NCBI GenBank assembly: GCA_034669965.1
Contig: JAXMOK010000001.1
Span: 558,001-622,000, forward strand
DNA from: HXMU1420-13 sp034669965
GTDB taxonomy: Bacteria; Bacteroidota; Rhodothermia; Balneolales; Balneolaceae
Length of the DNA stretch: 64,000 nucleotides
Direction: 5' to 3'
Positions 26,370 to 34,583 of the stretch are shown piece after piece. The first letter of the stretch is position 1; every line of letters begins with the position of its first letter. A program made the position numbers and the translations under genes. The notes below the pieces were generated by a model. The model was not told the origin of the DNA. It saw only the letters and a list, made by a program, of their open reading frames with translations, and did no database searches.

Positions 26370-27740
26370 TCATTCTTTTGGGGGATTTTTAATCTCGTTT
26401 AATCTACGGATGAGCAATCCTTCTCTACCTTCGTGCCCTGCTTCGTAAAAATTCATCCCCGAAATAGCTTTAGGCAAATATCCTTGATCCACCCAGTTAC
26501 GAGGATGTGCATGCGGGTATTTGTAGTCTTCAGAAGCATTTTCGACATCCATGTATTTTGCTGAAAGTCGGTTTGCAGTTCGATCTTTTAAATATACGGG
26601 CACGTCTTTTACGCCTCGATCTCGAATTTCAGAAGTAGCTTTAAAAATGGCTCCTGCACTATTACTTTTCGGACAAATACTGAGGTACAAACACGCATGC
26701 GATAAAAAATACATCCCTTCAGGCATTCCACATTTCATAAAGGCTTCGTGGCACGACTGAACTACTGTAATGGCATTGGGTTCGGCAAGTCCTATATCTT
26801 CTGAAGCTAATATGAATAACCGTCGAAAAATAAAATTGGGATCTTCACCACCTTCAAGCATTGCTGTCATCCAATACAATGCACCATCTGGATCGGAACC
26901 GCGCACCGACTTAATAAAGGCTGAAATGTAATGGTAATGCTCATCGCCGGTACGATCGTAGCGCACATTGCGGCGTTGGATACTTTCTTTGGCAATTTCT
27001 AGGGTGATGTGGATTTCTTCTTCATCGTTGGGCTTGCTAGAAAGCACTGCAACTTCGAGAGCGTTCAGCGCATTACGCACATCGCCTCCTGCATACTCGG
27101 CAAAATGATGAATGGCTTGCTCTTCAATATGAATCTGTTTTTTGCCAATTCCACGTTCTGCATCAACGATTGCGCGTTCTAACATCGACCGTACATCGTT
27201 TACGGTAAGTGGATGAAGTTCGAATAATTGGCAACGGGATAGCAACGGATTTACAAGCGAGTAGAACGGATTCTCGGTTGTAGCGCCAACCAAAGTGATG
27301 ATTCCCGATTCCAGGTGAGGTAACAGTGCATCTTGCTGGGCTTTATTCCATCGATGGATTTCATCCACAAACAATATGGTTTTTCGGCCATTTAATTTTC
27401 GCAGTTTCTCAGCCTTCTCAACTACCGATCGTAGTTCTTTGATACCATCTAACACCGCGTTAATCACCGCAAACGAGGCTTTAATCTCTTTCGAAATCAC
27501 GTGAGCCAATGTCGTTTTTCCGGAACTGGGTGGACCAAAAAAGATTAACGATCCAATAACTCCGCTTTCTATCATTCTACGAAGCATTTTTCCTTCCCCT
27601 ACCAAATGTTCCTGCCCTGCAAATTCCTCTAGCGAATGTGGACGCATTCGGGTTGCGAGAGGCTCATCAAAATTTACCTGAGTACTCGACTCGTTTACTT
27701 GATTGGAAGAGGTGGACTTGGGGTCCTGAAACAAATCCAT
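26370..27740 (-). CDS. rarA: Replication-associated recombination protein A (AAA+ ATPase)
   Basis: A 456-residue RarA/MgsA/WRNIP1 family ATPase acting at stalled forks. It has LATRMRPHSLEEFAGQEHLVG, Walker A FFGPPSSGKTTLA, Walker B ILFVDEIHRWNKAQQDALLP, and sensor 1 LVGATTENPFY. The C-terminal tetramerisation region has GEDPNFIFRRLFILASEDIGLA and YLSICPKSNSA. Length is typical. It starts a run of DNA-repair genes on the minus strand, downstream of the photolyases. Confidence 0.95.
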   Translation of the reverse strand: MDLFQDPKSTSSNQVNESSTQVNFDEPLATRMRPHSLEEFAGQEHLVGEGKMLRRMIESGVIGSLIFFGPPSSGKTTLAHVISKEIKASFAVINAVLDGIKELRSVVEKAEKLRKLNGRKTILFVDEIHRWNKAQQDALLPHLESGIITLVGATTENPFYSLVNPLLSRCQLFELHPLTVNDVRSMLERAIVDAERGIGKKQIHIEEQAIHHFAEYAGGDVRNALNALEVAVLSSKPNDEEEIHITLEIAKESIQRRNVRYDRTGDEHYHYISAFIKSVRGSDPDGALYWMTAMLEGGEDPNFIFRRLFILASEDIGLAEPNAITVVQSCHEAFMKCGMPEGMYFLSHACLYLSICPKSNSAGAIFKATSEIRDRGVKDVPVYLKDRTANRLSAKYMDVENASEDYKYPHAHPRNWVDQGYLPKAISGMNFYEAGHEGREGLLIRRLNEIKNPPKE

Positions 27741-27817
27741 GAAAAGGAATTAGTGAAATATGTACAATTAATGTGAATGTAAGAGGCTTTGCACTAAATC
27801 CAAACTGAAAACAGTGG

Positions 27818-29296
27818 CTACTTTAAATGGTAATTAGAACCATAGCTGTCTAAGTAGTTTTTTAGACGCACTTTTTTACGAGTGCTTTCGCTGGTCATAT
27901 AACGCAGTTTGCCAAATACCTCACGTTCCTGCCAGGCGCGGTCAAAGCGACCAAGACACCAAAAAATCCCGGAATATGAATTAGGATCACGACCATCTAA
28001 TGCGTATTTGTTATTCAACTCGATCAGATATTCTAGAGCAGTACGGTAATCTGGGGTCCATTCAATCACTTTCTTTCCCCATAACATGCGCAAGTAATTG
28101 TGAATGATCCCCTCCTCTCTGAGTTGAGTCTGAGCTGCATTCCAGATTTCATCGTGGGTTTTTGATTGCTCAAACTCTTCGAGTGAGTACACATATTCGC
28201 GTGTATCATCCCGATGTGCATCCATCGTCTTTTTCACCCAATCTGGCAAGCTATCAAACTCATCGTAATCTGGGCGGTGATGAGCAAAATGAAAACCTAC
28301 TTCGCGCCATGTTATCACCTCATCTAAGAAACTTTCGATGTTAGGATCTCCATTAAAGAACCCAGTATTTTTGCCCCCATTTGGGGTTAGGTCATTTAAA
28401 CTCCAGTCTTCAGGTTGATGATTTAGCACGGTTTCAACAATTTCGTACTCACTGATTTTGCCAAAATGGAGCCAGGGGCTCAAACCGCTCGATTTCTTTT
28501 CGTCTGGGTGATTTCGTTTTTCATCATAATCGAACAAACTATGCGCAATGAAATGTCCGAGTTTACCAAGGGCCGCAGCTCTAGTTCCTGATGCGTCCAC
28601 TGCCGGCACCGAGTGGTCGATGTCGAGTTTGGAAACCGTTTTGGCAATATCCTCAAAATCATCTGTAGCGGATGGGTAATCGTTCAAAAACTCATCTGAC
28701 AACTTTACGTTTGTGGTATTTTCTAGTTCGTTGAGTGGGTCTTTTTGGGGTGGATTAGTAAATCCTTCCAGGAAATGCTTTTGCATCACTTTTCGAAAGA
28801 GGTACGCTGAATATGGATCTTTTTCTGTGATACCCAGCGGAATTATCCCGTTAGAATCGATGGTGGTGAATGGCACTTCAATACGATCGGCTACACGCTC
28901 ATTGTGTTTGCGGATGATAAATACCGGAAACTCATCGGAAATCACACAACAAGACTTTTCAGCCAGCCGGTAAAACAAGCCTTTTCCTGCCTCAGATTCC
29001 GGCTCCACATAACTGAAGTAATTCACTCCATGATCTGCTGCAAACTCGAGATTTTCTTTCATCCCTTCCATCAAAAAGGTATGGAATCGATCACATGCCC
29101 AAGGATAATCTACGTTTAGTCCTTCGTATACCAAAAGTGGTTTACCCAACTTGTTAGCCCACGCCACAGCATACTCAAGTGCGTAGTTATACTGAAATCG
29201 GCGATTGATTTGCATCCAGTACAATACATAGTCCCCGTTTTCATTTACAGGATGCTCGTTTCTTTCAAATTTTCGGTACGAATTAATGTTTTTCAT
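27818..29296 (-). CDS. Class II deoxyribodipyrimidine (CPD) photolyase
   Basis: A 492-residue photolyase. The opening GDYVLYWMQINRRFQYNYALEYA is the class II N-terminal signature. The C-terminal FAD domain has SGLSPWLHFGKIS, EVITWREVGFHFAHHRPDY, LRMLWGKKVIEWT and DGRDPNSYSGIFWCLGRFDRAW. It repairs cyclobutane pyrimidine dimers with visible light using FADH-. It lies 77 bases upstream of rarA and 81 downstream of the barrel gene on the same strand. A UV-exposed, sunlit habitat is implied. Confidence 0.95.
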   Translation of the reverse strand: MKNINSYRKFERNEHPVNENGDYVLYWMQINRRFQYNYALEYAVAWANKLGKPLLVYEGLNVDYPWACDRFHTFLMEGMKENLEFAADHGVNYFSYVEPESEAGKGLFYRLAEKSCCVISDEFPVFIIRKHNERVADRIEVPFTTIDSNGIIPLGITEKDPYSAYLFRKVMQKHFLEGFTNPPQKDPLNELENTTNVKLSDEFLNDYPSATDDFEDIAKTVSKLDIDHSVPAVDASGTRAAALGKLGHFIAHSLFDYDEKRNHPDEKKSSGLSPWLHFGKISEYEIVETVLNHQPEDWSLNDLTPNGGKNTGFFNGDPNIESFLDEVITWREVGFHFAHHRPDYDEFDSLPDWVKKTMDAHRDDTREYVYSLEEFEQSKTHDEIWNAAQTQLREEGIIHNYLRMLWGKKVIEWTPDYRTALEYLIELNNKYALDGRDPNSYSGIFWCLGRFDRAWQEREVFGKLRYMTSESTRKKVRLKNYLDSYGSNYHLK

Positions 29297-29377
29297 GTGT
29301 GATTTTATTGCCTTTGCATCACAAACCGAAAATTGAAATCACTAATTCCTGAGGATCCAAGATTCCTCTAATCAAAC

Positions 29378-30070
29378 TTAAAAATTAAATACTAGCCCAA
29401 CATTAAAGGTCGTCATGTCGGTTCGAGAACTACTTACAATATATTCCAGATCATTGCCTCGTGGAATCAGATCACCTTCTTTTAAATACATGGCCTCACC
29501 GCCCAACATATACTTTGTTTTTAGGATAAGATGAACTCCGATAAAATCTCCATCATCATCATAGCCTTCCCAAAGTCTAAATTTGGCACCCGCCCCAATA
29601 CCTGAGTTTGACGTATAGTAATCGTAATTCACGGTGCTGGCAATTTCTTCATCTTCGTATAAATCTGTAATTGAAGATTCAGTGTACAGATAATTAAATC
29701 CAAATGACCCCTCTATAAATGGTGAAAAACCTCCCATATTTGGCTCAATACGCATAATCAATTGTGGAGTTATCATATTATTTGTTGTGCGAACATTTAC
29801 ATCCACTTCAGGTACTCCTTGCACAAATTGTGTCTCCCGCTCACGCCACCCATAATTTTGGTATACCATTCCAGCTCCTATATGAATTGGGATTTGTCTA
29901 CCTATTTGATAAGTGAATGCAAAATCTACTCCGTAAGAATCGCGTTCGAGTGATTGTTGAAAAGCTCCTTGCGGTGAGCCAAGTGCAAAGCTGATGTCAA
30001 AGTTAAAAGGTTGAGCAGTACCCACGGTGGTAACTAGTGCAAATAGTAAAACGAGATGTGAAGTTTTCAT
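29378..30070 (-). CDS. Outer-membrane beta-barrel protein
   Basis: A 230-residue protein with a signal peptide (MKTSHLVLLFALVTTVGTAQ) and alternating amphipathic strands (FDISFALGSP, YGVDFAFTYQIG, IHIGAGMVYQNY, FIEGSFGFNYLY) ending in VGLVFNF with a terminal Phe, typical of small outer-membrane barrels. No specific family is recognised. It sits between the two photolyase genes, which is unexpected for an envelope protein and may reflect co-regulation rather than shared function. Confidence 0.78.
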   Translation of the reverse strand: MKTSHLVLLFALVTTVGTAQPFNFDISFALGSPQGAFQQSLERDSYGVDFAFTYQIGRQIPIHIGAGMVYQNYGWRERETQFVQGVPEVDVNVRTTNNMITPQLIMRIEPNMGGFSPFIEGSFGFNYLYTESSITDLYEDEEIASTVNYDYYTSNSGIGAGAKFRLWEGYDDDGDFIGVHLILKTKYMLGGEAMYLKEGDLIPRGNDLEYIVSSSRTDMTTFNVGLVFNF

Positions 30071-30186
30071 AGCAGTTGGGTTAGGTTCTGCAATGAATGT
30101 ATTTTCTACACGGGCTAAGCACTATAACATGTATATGTGATGAATCAAGGAATTCTATTCCTAAATCTTCTATTCTTAATTCCTAA

Positions 30187-31758
30187 TTAGCTGTAGCGTT
30201 TCAAGTTATTAATAAACTTCTCGCTGGAATCGCGAATCGCATTTTTCTCTTCCGAATCTTTCTTATCAAACATATTTACCATGAAGTTCGCCCGTCCATT
30301 TTCGAGAAAGGTTTCCCGCTCTTGATCGATAAAGTTCCAGTACAGATAATTAAAAGGACATGCATTCTCCCCCGTTTTTTCCTTCACAGAAAATTCGCAG
30401 CTTTTGCAGTAATCGCTCATTTTGTTGATGTAATTACCACCGGCTACATATGGCTTCGATGCCAACACTCCACCATCAGCAAAGGTGCTCATCCCCAATA
30501 CATTTGGCAGAACCACCCATTCGTAAGCATCCAAATAGCCAAACCAAAACCATTCGTTTAATTTTCTTGGATCAGTGCGAGTAAGATTTGAGAAATTACT
30601 CAAAACCATCAATCTGGGTATGTGATGAGAATACCCATCCTTAATAACCGGTCGTACACACTCACTCATGCAGTGCATTTTTGTATCACCCGACCAATAC
30701 AAATCAGGTAGAGCCTCTTCAAAGCCAAAATAGTTGGTTTCACGAACATCAGGCATCATAGCCTCATAGTACACTCGCACGAATTCCCGCCATCCAATAA
30801 TTTGACGGATAAATCCTTCGACCGAGTTTAAACGCACATTTCCCGCATCGTACGCTTCCTGCGCTTTATCACAAATTTCTTTGGGGTGTAACAGCCCGTT
30901 ATTCATATAAATCGAAAGTTGGGAATGAAAGATCACATCTTTTCCGGTTGCCATAGCATCTTCGTACGGTCCGAATTCGTCCAGTCGCTCATCGATAAAT
31001 TCATTTAATCGATATAAGGCTTGTCGGCGTGTGACCGCGATGTCAAATCCATCGATTTTTCCAAAATGGTCAATAAATTCACTACTCACCATTTCGATGA
31101 CTTCAGCGGTAATTTCATCTACATTGGTACCGGCTCTTTCGGGGATAGTTATTTTTTTGGGTAATTTTTTTCGATTCTCTTCATCGTAATTCCATTCCCC
31201 ACCTTCCGGATCTTTGCCGTCCATTAAGTAGCCGGTCATCCGCCGCATCTCTCTATAGAAGTATTCCATTCTATATCCGGGAGCGATTTTATCTTTGTAC
31301 TCTTCAACATCTGCCAGAAAAAAGGTATTTGGGATGATCTCAACCCTGTCAGAGTACTCTTCTTGCACTTTATTTTGTTGCTCTCTCGTATCCCATTCCG
31401 AGGCAGACATCATTGTTAGCGAAAGATCATCATACTCCTTCAGTATTTCAGAAAGTGCCTCGTTATACCAAGATTCCGATGATTGGTACATTACTGGAAA
31501 ACCTGCCTCGGCGCACTCGATAGCGAAATGGCGCATGCTACTGAGCACGTACACCAACTTCTTTTTGTGATAAGGCAAGCTGTTTGCCTTTGCTTTCGAT
31601 TCGATAAAAATTAGCAGCGGTTTTTCTTCCTTTACCCAATCCGGCCAGTTATCTAGATTTAACTGATCGTGTACCACAAACACGGCTTTTTGGATACCAT
31701 TAAGGTTTGTGCGGCCTATGTTTTCATCGATTTGGGATAAATACGGTCTATTGTTCAT
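30187..31758 (-). CDS. FeS-type bacterial cryptochrome / (6-4) photolyase
   Basis: A 523-residue protein of the prokaryotic FeS-BCP (PhrB-like) family. Motifs are VEGFIRQIIGWREFVRVYYE, HIPRLMVLSNFSNLT, WFGYLDAYEWVVLPNVLGMSTFADGG and the cluster ligands: a Cys in CMSEC, CKSC and ACPF near the C-terminus, matching the four Cys that hold a 4Fe-4S cluster in Agrobacterium PhrB. That enzyme repairs (6-4) photoproducts; some relatives act as light sensors. Together with the class II enzyme it would cover both UV lesion types. The divergent region upstream holds a 9-bp inverted repeat. Confidence 0.93.
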   Translation of the reverse strand: MNNRPYLSQIDENIGRTNLNGIQKAVFVVHDQLNLDNWPDWVKEEKPLLIFIESKAKANSLPYHKKKLVYVLSSMRHFAIECAEAGFPVMYQSSESWYNEALSEILKEYDDLSLTMMSASEWDTREQQNKVQEEYSDRVEIIPNTFFLADVEEYKDKIAPGYRMEYFYREMRRMTGYLMDGKDPEGGEWNYDEENRKKLPKKITIPERAGTNVDEITAEVIEMVSSEFIDHFGKIDGFDIAVTRRQALYRLNEFIDERLDEFGPYEDAMATGKDVIFHSQLSIYMNNGLLHPKEICDKAQEAYDAGNVRLNSVEGFIRQIIGWREFVRVYYEAMMPDVRETNYFGFEEALPDLYWSGDTKMHCMSECVRPVIKDGYSHHIPRLMVLSNFSNLTRTDPRKLNEWFWFGYLDAYEWVVLPNVLGMSTFADGGVLASKPYVAGGNYINKMSDYCKSCEFSVKEKTGENACPFNYLYWNFIDQERETFLENGRANFMVNMFDKKDSEEKNAIRDSSEKFINNLKRYS

Positions 31759-31788
31759 ACTCTATTAAAAACCTATCGATTGAGAAGA

Positions 31789-31849
31789 GTTCCACTTGAG
31801 TCATAAAATTAATTATCTATTTAATACTCATCATCGTTTAAAGTGGAAC
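31789..31849. promoter_or_regulatory. Wide inverted repeat between photolyase and pspC-like gene
   Basis: Arms GTTCCACTT (31789-31797) and AAGTGGAAC (31841-31849) are perfect complements separated by 43 bases. It begins 31 bases upstream of the photolyase start. It could be two half-sites for a looping or tetrameric repressor; this is an inference from symmetry and place. Confidence 0.35.
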
Positions 31850-31953
31850 ATTTATTACCTGAGTGACTATCAATAAAATTTTTCAACTATTTTGTAACCA
31901 TTAATTTTTTCGGTCGTATTATGCTGTTGATTTATGACATAAATTCAAAAAAT

Positions 31954-32136
31954 ATGCCTGCAAAATTAAAAAAATCAAGAAAGGACAAGATGCTAGCCGG
32001 GGTTTGTGGTGGGCTGGCTGAGTATTTAGGATGGGATCCTACGATTGTTCGAATTATCTTTGTTATCTGTGCCATTCTTGGGTACGGATCTCCTGCCCTT
32101 ATTTATCTAATTCTGGCTGTAGTAATGCCCGATTAA
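31954..32136 (+). CDS. PspC domain protein
   Basis: A 60-residue protein consisting of just a PspC domain: KKSRKDKMLAGVCGGLAEYLGWDPTIVRIIFVICAILG, then a second hydrophobic stretch ending AVVMPD. PspC is an inner-membrane part of the phage-shock/envelope stress response in proteobacteria; stand-alone copies in this phylum are of unclear role. The ATG at 31954 matches the family start; the longer frame from 31921 adds residues unlike the family. Confidence 0.9.
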   Translation: MPAKLKKSRKDKMLAGVCGGLAEYLGWDPTIVRIIFVICAILGYGSPALIYLILAVVMPD

Positions 32137-32197
32137 TCAACTAGTTGGAAAATAGCATCACCATTCGCATTTTAGCCTAACTTAATGGCTTTTTACT

Positions 32198-33052
32198 ATG
32201 AAGGTAGGAATTGTAGGAGATGCAACACGAGCAGTTGCCTGGGAGCAACATTTACGCCCACACACTATTGTTAGTGAAGTAGAGCTATGCCCTACTCTTC
32301 ACGAATTAAATACTGTTGATGCTTGTTTTATTCTTGATGAAAGCGAACAAAACTTAGAAATTCTTCTGGAAGGTGTTCGAAGAGGATTTCACTGCTTTTT
32401 CATTGCAAAACAGCCTACAAACATTCAAATGCTCGAAAAGGTGCATCGATCAGCAAAAGAATCAGGTTGTGGTATTCAATTCTCGCAATGGCCTTCTCTA
32501 GCACCTGCAACTCGGTGGATGATGGATAAACAACCTAAACCATCTATAATACATATAGAAAGAGAGATTGAAAAAAATACTCTTATCAATATTCAATCGA
32601 CCTTTAAAAGCCATTGGATGGATGAAGTAGGTTTATGTATGAAATGGCTGGATTCGGGTATTCATCATATCGAAGCAAAGGAAGTGCAGTTATCTGGCAC
32701 TTATCCGATTGCTATTCATCTTTTTCTACGATTTGATAATGGATCCTCAGCTACAATAAATATCTATGCAGGTTCAAGCTCAAATCGTCATCAACGATTG
32801 GCTGCTAACAAACACGAAGTACTCGAGTGCAACGTGATTGATCAAATTGTAAGAGTTGGTCGGGCAAACGAATCGAAGCGAGTTTACTTCGAGAAACAGG
32901 AATTTGATGCTAGTAAAGCGGCGGAAAAAGCCGCCATATTATTTCTCAAATCGGTTCAAATGGGTAAACAAACCGGCTATAACAGCTACGATGCCTTACA
33001 ATTAGCCATCCAAACCGAACGCATTGAAGCACGTTTGAAACAGTTCTCTTAA
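32198..33052 (+). CDS. Degenerate Gfo/Idh/MocA-like protein
   Basis: A 284-residue protein. The N-terminus KVGIVGDATRAVAW and the pattern ILLEGVRRGFHCFFIAKQPTN, SGCGIQFSQWPSLAPATRWM resemble Gfo/Idh/MocA oxidoreductases. The dinucleotide loop and the EKP motif are altered (AKQP), so catalysis is doubtful. The rest (IRVGRANESKRVYF, AAILFLKSVQMG, YNSYDALQLAIQTERI) keeps the family end. It may be a binding or regulatory relative rather than a dehydrogenase. It lies alone on the plus strand between two small genes. Confidence 0.65.
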   Translation: MKVGIVGDATRAVAWEQHLRPHTIVSEVELCPTLHELNTVDACFILDESEQNLEILLEGVRRGFHCFFIAKQPTNIQMLEKVHRSAKESGCGIQFSQWPSLAPATRWMMDKQPKPSIIHIEREIEKNTLINIQSTFKSHWMDEVGLCMKWLDSGIHHIEAKEVQLSGTYPIAIHLFLRFDNGSSATINIYAGSSSNRHQRLAANKHEVLECNVIDQIVRVGRANESKRVYFEKQEFDASKAAEKAAILFLKSVQMGKQTGYNSYDALQLAIQTERIEARLKQFS

Positions 33053-33057
33053 TGGTA

Positions 33058-33110
33058 TGTTAATTTTGTGTTAACATTTGCTTTACTTTATGTTAACAAT
33101 TTGGTAACAT
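33058..33110. promoter_or_regulatory. Phased TGTTAACA boxes
   Basis: TGTTAATT (33058), TGTTAACA (33070), TGTTAACA (33092) and TGGTAACA (33103) start at spacings of 12, 22 and 11 bases, close to whole helical turns. They occupy the promoter region of the exported protein gene that starts at 33141. This is probably a multi-site operator; the binding protein is unknown. Confidence 0.45.
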
Positions 33111-33140
33111 TGGAAAGCATCTACATAGAGAGGAATTGCT

Positions 33141-33545
33141 ATGAAAACGTTAACACTTACCCTTGCTCTACTAATTTTTTCGGGATTGACTAATTCAACG
33201 GCCCAAAACACTGTACAGCATGAAGAACACCAAAAAGTGATCACCCATTTATCTGGAGATCATTACTCAATGACTGCATTTAGTGCAGATGGTGACATTT
33301 TAAAGGAAGGGTTTTACTTGAAAAGTGAAGATAGATTTCTCGAACATGGAATCTGGAAGTTATACGATTATAATACGTATGAACTGATCACAAAAATTAA
33401 GTTTGATAAGGGTGTTAAAGTTTGGATCGAAACAGAAATAGACGGTGAATTTGTACGATTTACCCAACAAGAAATCGAAGTTAACAGATTAAAAAACAGA
33501 ATCACTGCGTTAGAAAAACAAATAGCAGATACTGATTACAATTAA
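33141..33545 (+). CDS. Small exported protein of unknown function
   Basis: A 134-residue protein with a signal peptide (MKTLTLTLALLIFSGLTNSTAQ), a middle region with beta character (HYSMTAFSADGDILKEGFYLKSEDRFLEHGIWKLYDY, resembling a MORN/antitoxin-like WxxYD-type repeat), and a C-terminal heptad stretch (EVNRLKNRITALEKQIADT) likely to form a coiled coil. Shine-Dalgarno GAGAGGAA lies upstream. It sits behind the phased TGTTAACA boxes and 25 bases ahead of a tiny membrane-protein gene, probably co-transcribed. Confidence 0.75.
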   Translation: MKTLTLTLALLIFSGLTNSTAQNTVQHEEHQKVITHLSGDHYSMTAFSADGDILKEGFYLKSEDRFLEHGIWKLYDYNTYELITKIKFDKGVKVWIETEIDGEFVRFTQQEIEVNRLKNRITALEKQIADTDYN

Positions 33546-33570
33546 CTTTGGTTTGAAATAGGAGATAATT

Positions 33571-33726
33571 ATGAAAGCAGGAATTTACAACAAGTACTAT
33601 AAGCTTGGCATTGAACATTACATTAACAAGCACTATTTACATTTAAGCCGCCCGGATGTAAGAACAGACATCTTTTACATGGCTATTATTGGTGCCGTAA
33701 TTGTAACTTCTATCCTTATCGGATAA
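33571..33726 (+). CDS. Very small membrane protein (51 residues)
   Basis: A short frame starting MKAGIYNKYYKLGIEHYINKH and ending with a single hydrophobic helix (MAIIGAVIVTSILIG). The Shine-Dalgarno GGAG is seven bases from the ATG, and the stop abuts the stop of the facing SDR gene. Tyr- and His-rich N-terminal half, with Lys/Arg facing the cytoplasm (N-in predicted). Position, ribosome site and topology make it a real gene. The function is unknown; the exported neighbour upstream is its likely partner. Confidence 0.7.
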   Translation: MKAGIYNKYYKLGIEHYINKHYLHLSRPDVRTDIFYMAIIGAVIVTSILIG

Positions 33727-34581
33727 TCACTTTTTAGGCTTCATCGCTTTAAAAGCCATTTTTAGTTTTTTGCGCGACATCATATCCGTAACAAAATTAA
33801 ACTGTCCGGCTTTTAAGCTTTCCCCGCCATCAATTACAACCGATTCTCCGGTTATGTAAGGAGCAAGGTCAGACATCAGGAAAACAGCTAGATTGGCTAA
33901 TTCCTGATGTTTGCCCATTCTTTTCGTTGGATTTTGCTTCACCATCATTTTTTCGAGCATTGAATCAGGTACTAGTCTTGCCCAAGCCCCTTTAGTTGGA
34001 AAAGGCCCTGGAGCAATTGCGTTGACTCGAATATCGTACTCAGCCCATTCGTAAGCTAATGATTTTGTCATAGCTAACACTCCGGCTTTAGCACATGCAG
34101 AAGGCAACACAAAGGCAGAACCATGTTCCGCGTAGGTTGTAACGATATTGAGAATACTACCCGATTTTTTATTATTGATTAAATAATTACCAAAGCAATG
34201 CGTACAGTTGAAGGTTCCGTGTAGTACAATATCAACTATGGCTTTGAAGCCACCCGGTGATAAATCTTCGGAAGCAGAAAGGAAGTTACCTGCTGCATTA
34301 TTGATTAGCCCATCTAGTGAATCGAAATCTGAACTAATCTGATTAAACATTTCCTGAACTTGCTCGTGGTTTCGCACATCAACCGAATAGATTTTTACTT
34401 TTGAACCTTCTCGTTCTTTGCCGATTTCCACGGATGCTTTTTCAAGCTTTTCAACGGTTCTGCCACAAATGGCTATATCAGCCCCTGCTCGGCATAATCC
34501 TTTAGCCATTGCAAGACCCAAACCGCTGCCACCACCGGTTATTAAAACGGTTTTCCCTTCCATTGTGTCGGATGTAAACAT
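33727..34581 (-). CDS. SDR family oxidoreductase (2,4-dienoyl-CoA reductase-like)
   Basis: A 284-residue classical SDR. TVLITGGGSGLGLAMAKGL binds the cofactor, NNAAGNF is the structural motif, and the sequence follows the peroxisomal 2,4-dienoyl-CoA reductase branch (LSPGGFKAIVDIVLHGTFNC), in which the usual YxxxK is replaced; here the region reads VLPSACAKAGVLAMTKSLAYEW, with Lys kept and no Tyr at the usual place. It is the last gene of the beta-oxidation operon, 2 bases after fadA, and would process unsaturated acyl-CoA with NADPH. Confidence 0.85.
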   Translation of the reverse strand: MFTSDTMEGKTVLITGGGSGLGLAMAKGLCRAGADIAICGRTVEKLEKASVEIGKEREGSKVKIYSVDVRNHEQVQEMFNQISSDFDSLDGLINNAAGNFLSASEDLSPGGFKAIVDIVLHGTFNCTHCFGNYLINNKKSGSILNIVTTYAEHGSAFVLPSACAKAGVLAMTKSLAYEWAEYDIRVNAIAPGPFPTKGAWARLVPDSMLEKMMVKQNPTKRMGKHQELANLAVFLMSDLAPYITGESVVIDGGESLKAGQFNFVTDMMSRKKLKMAFKAMKPKK

Positions 34582-34583
34582 AA

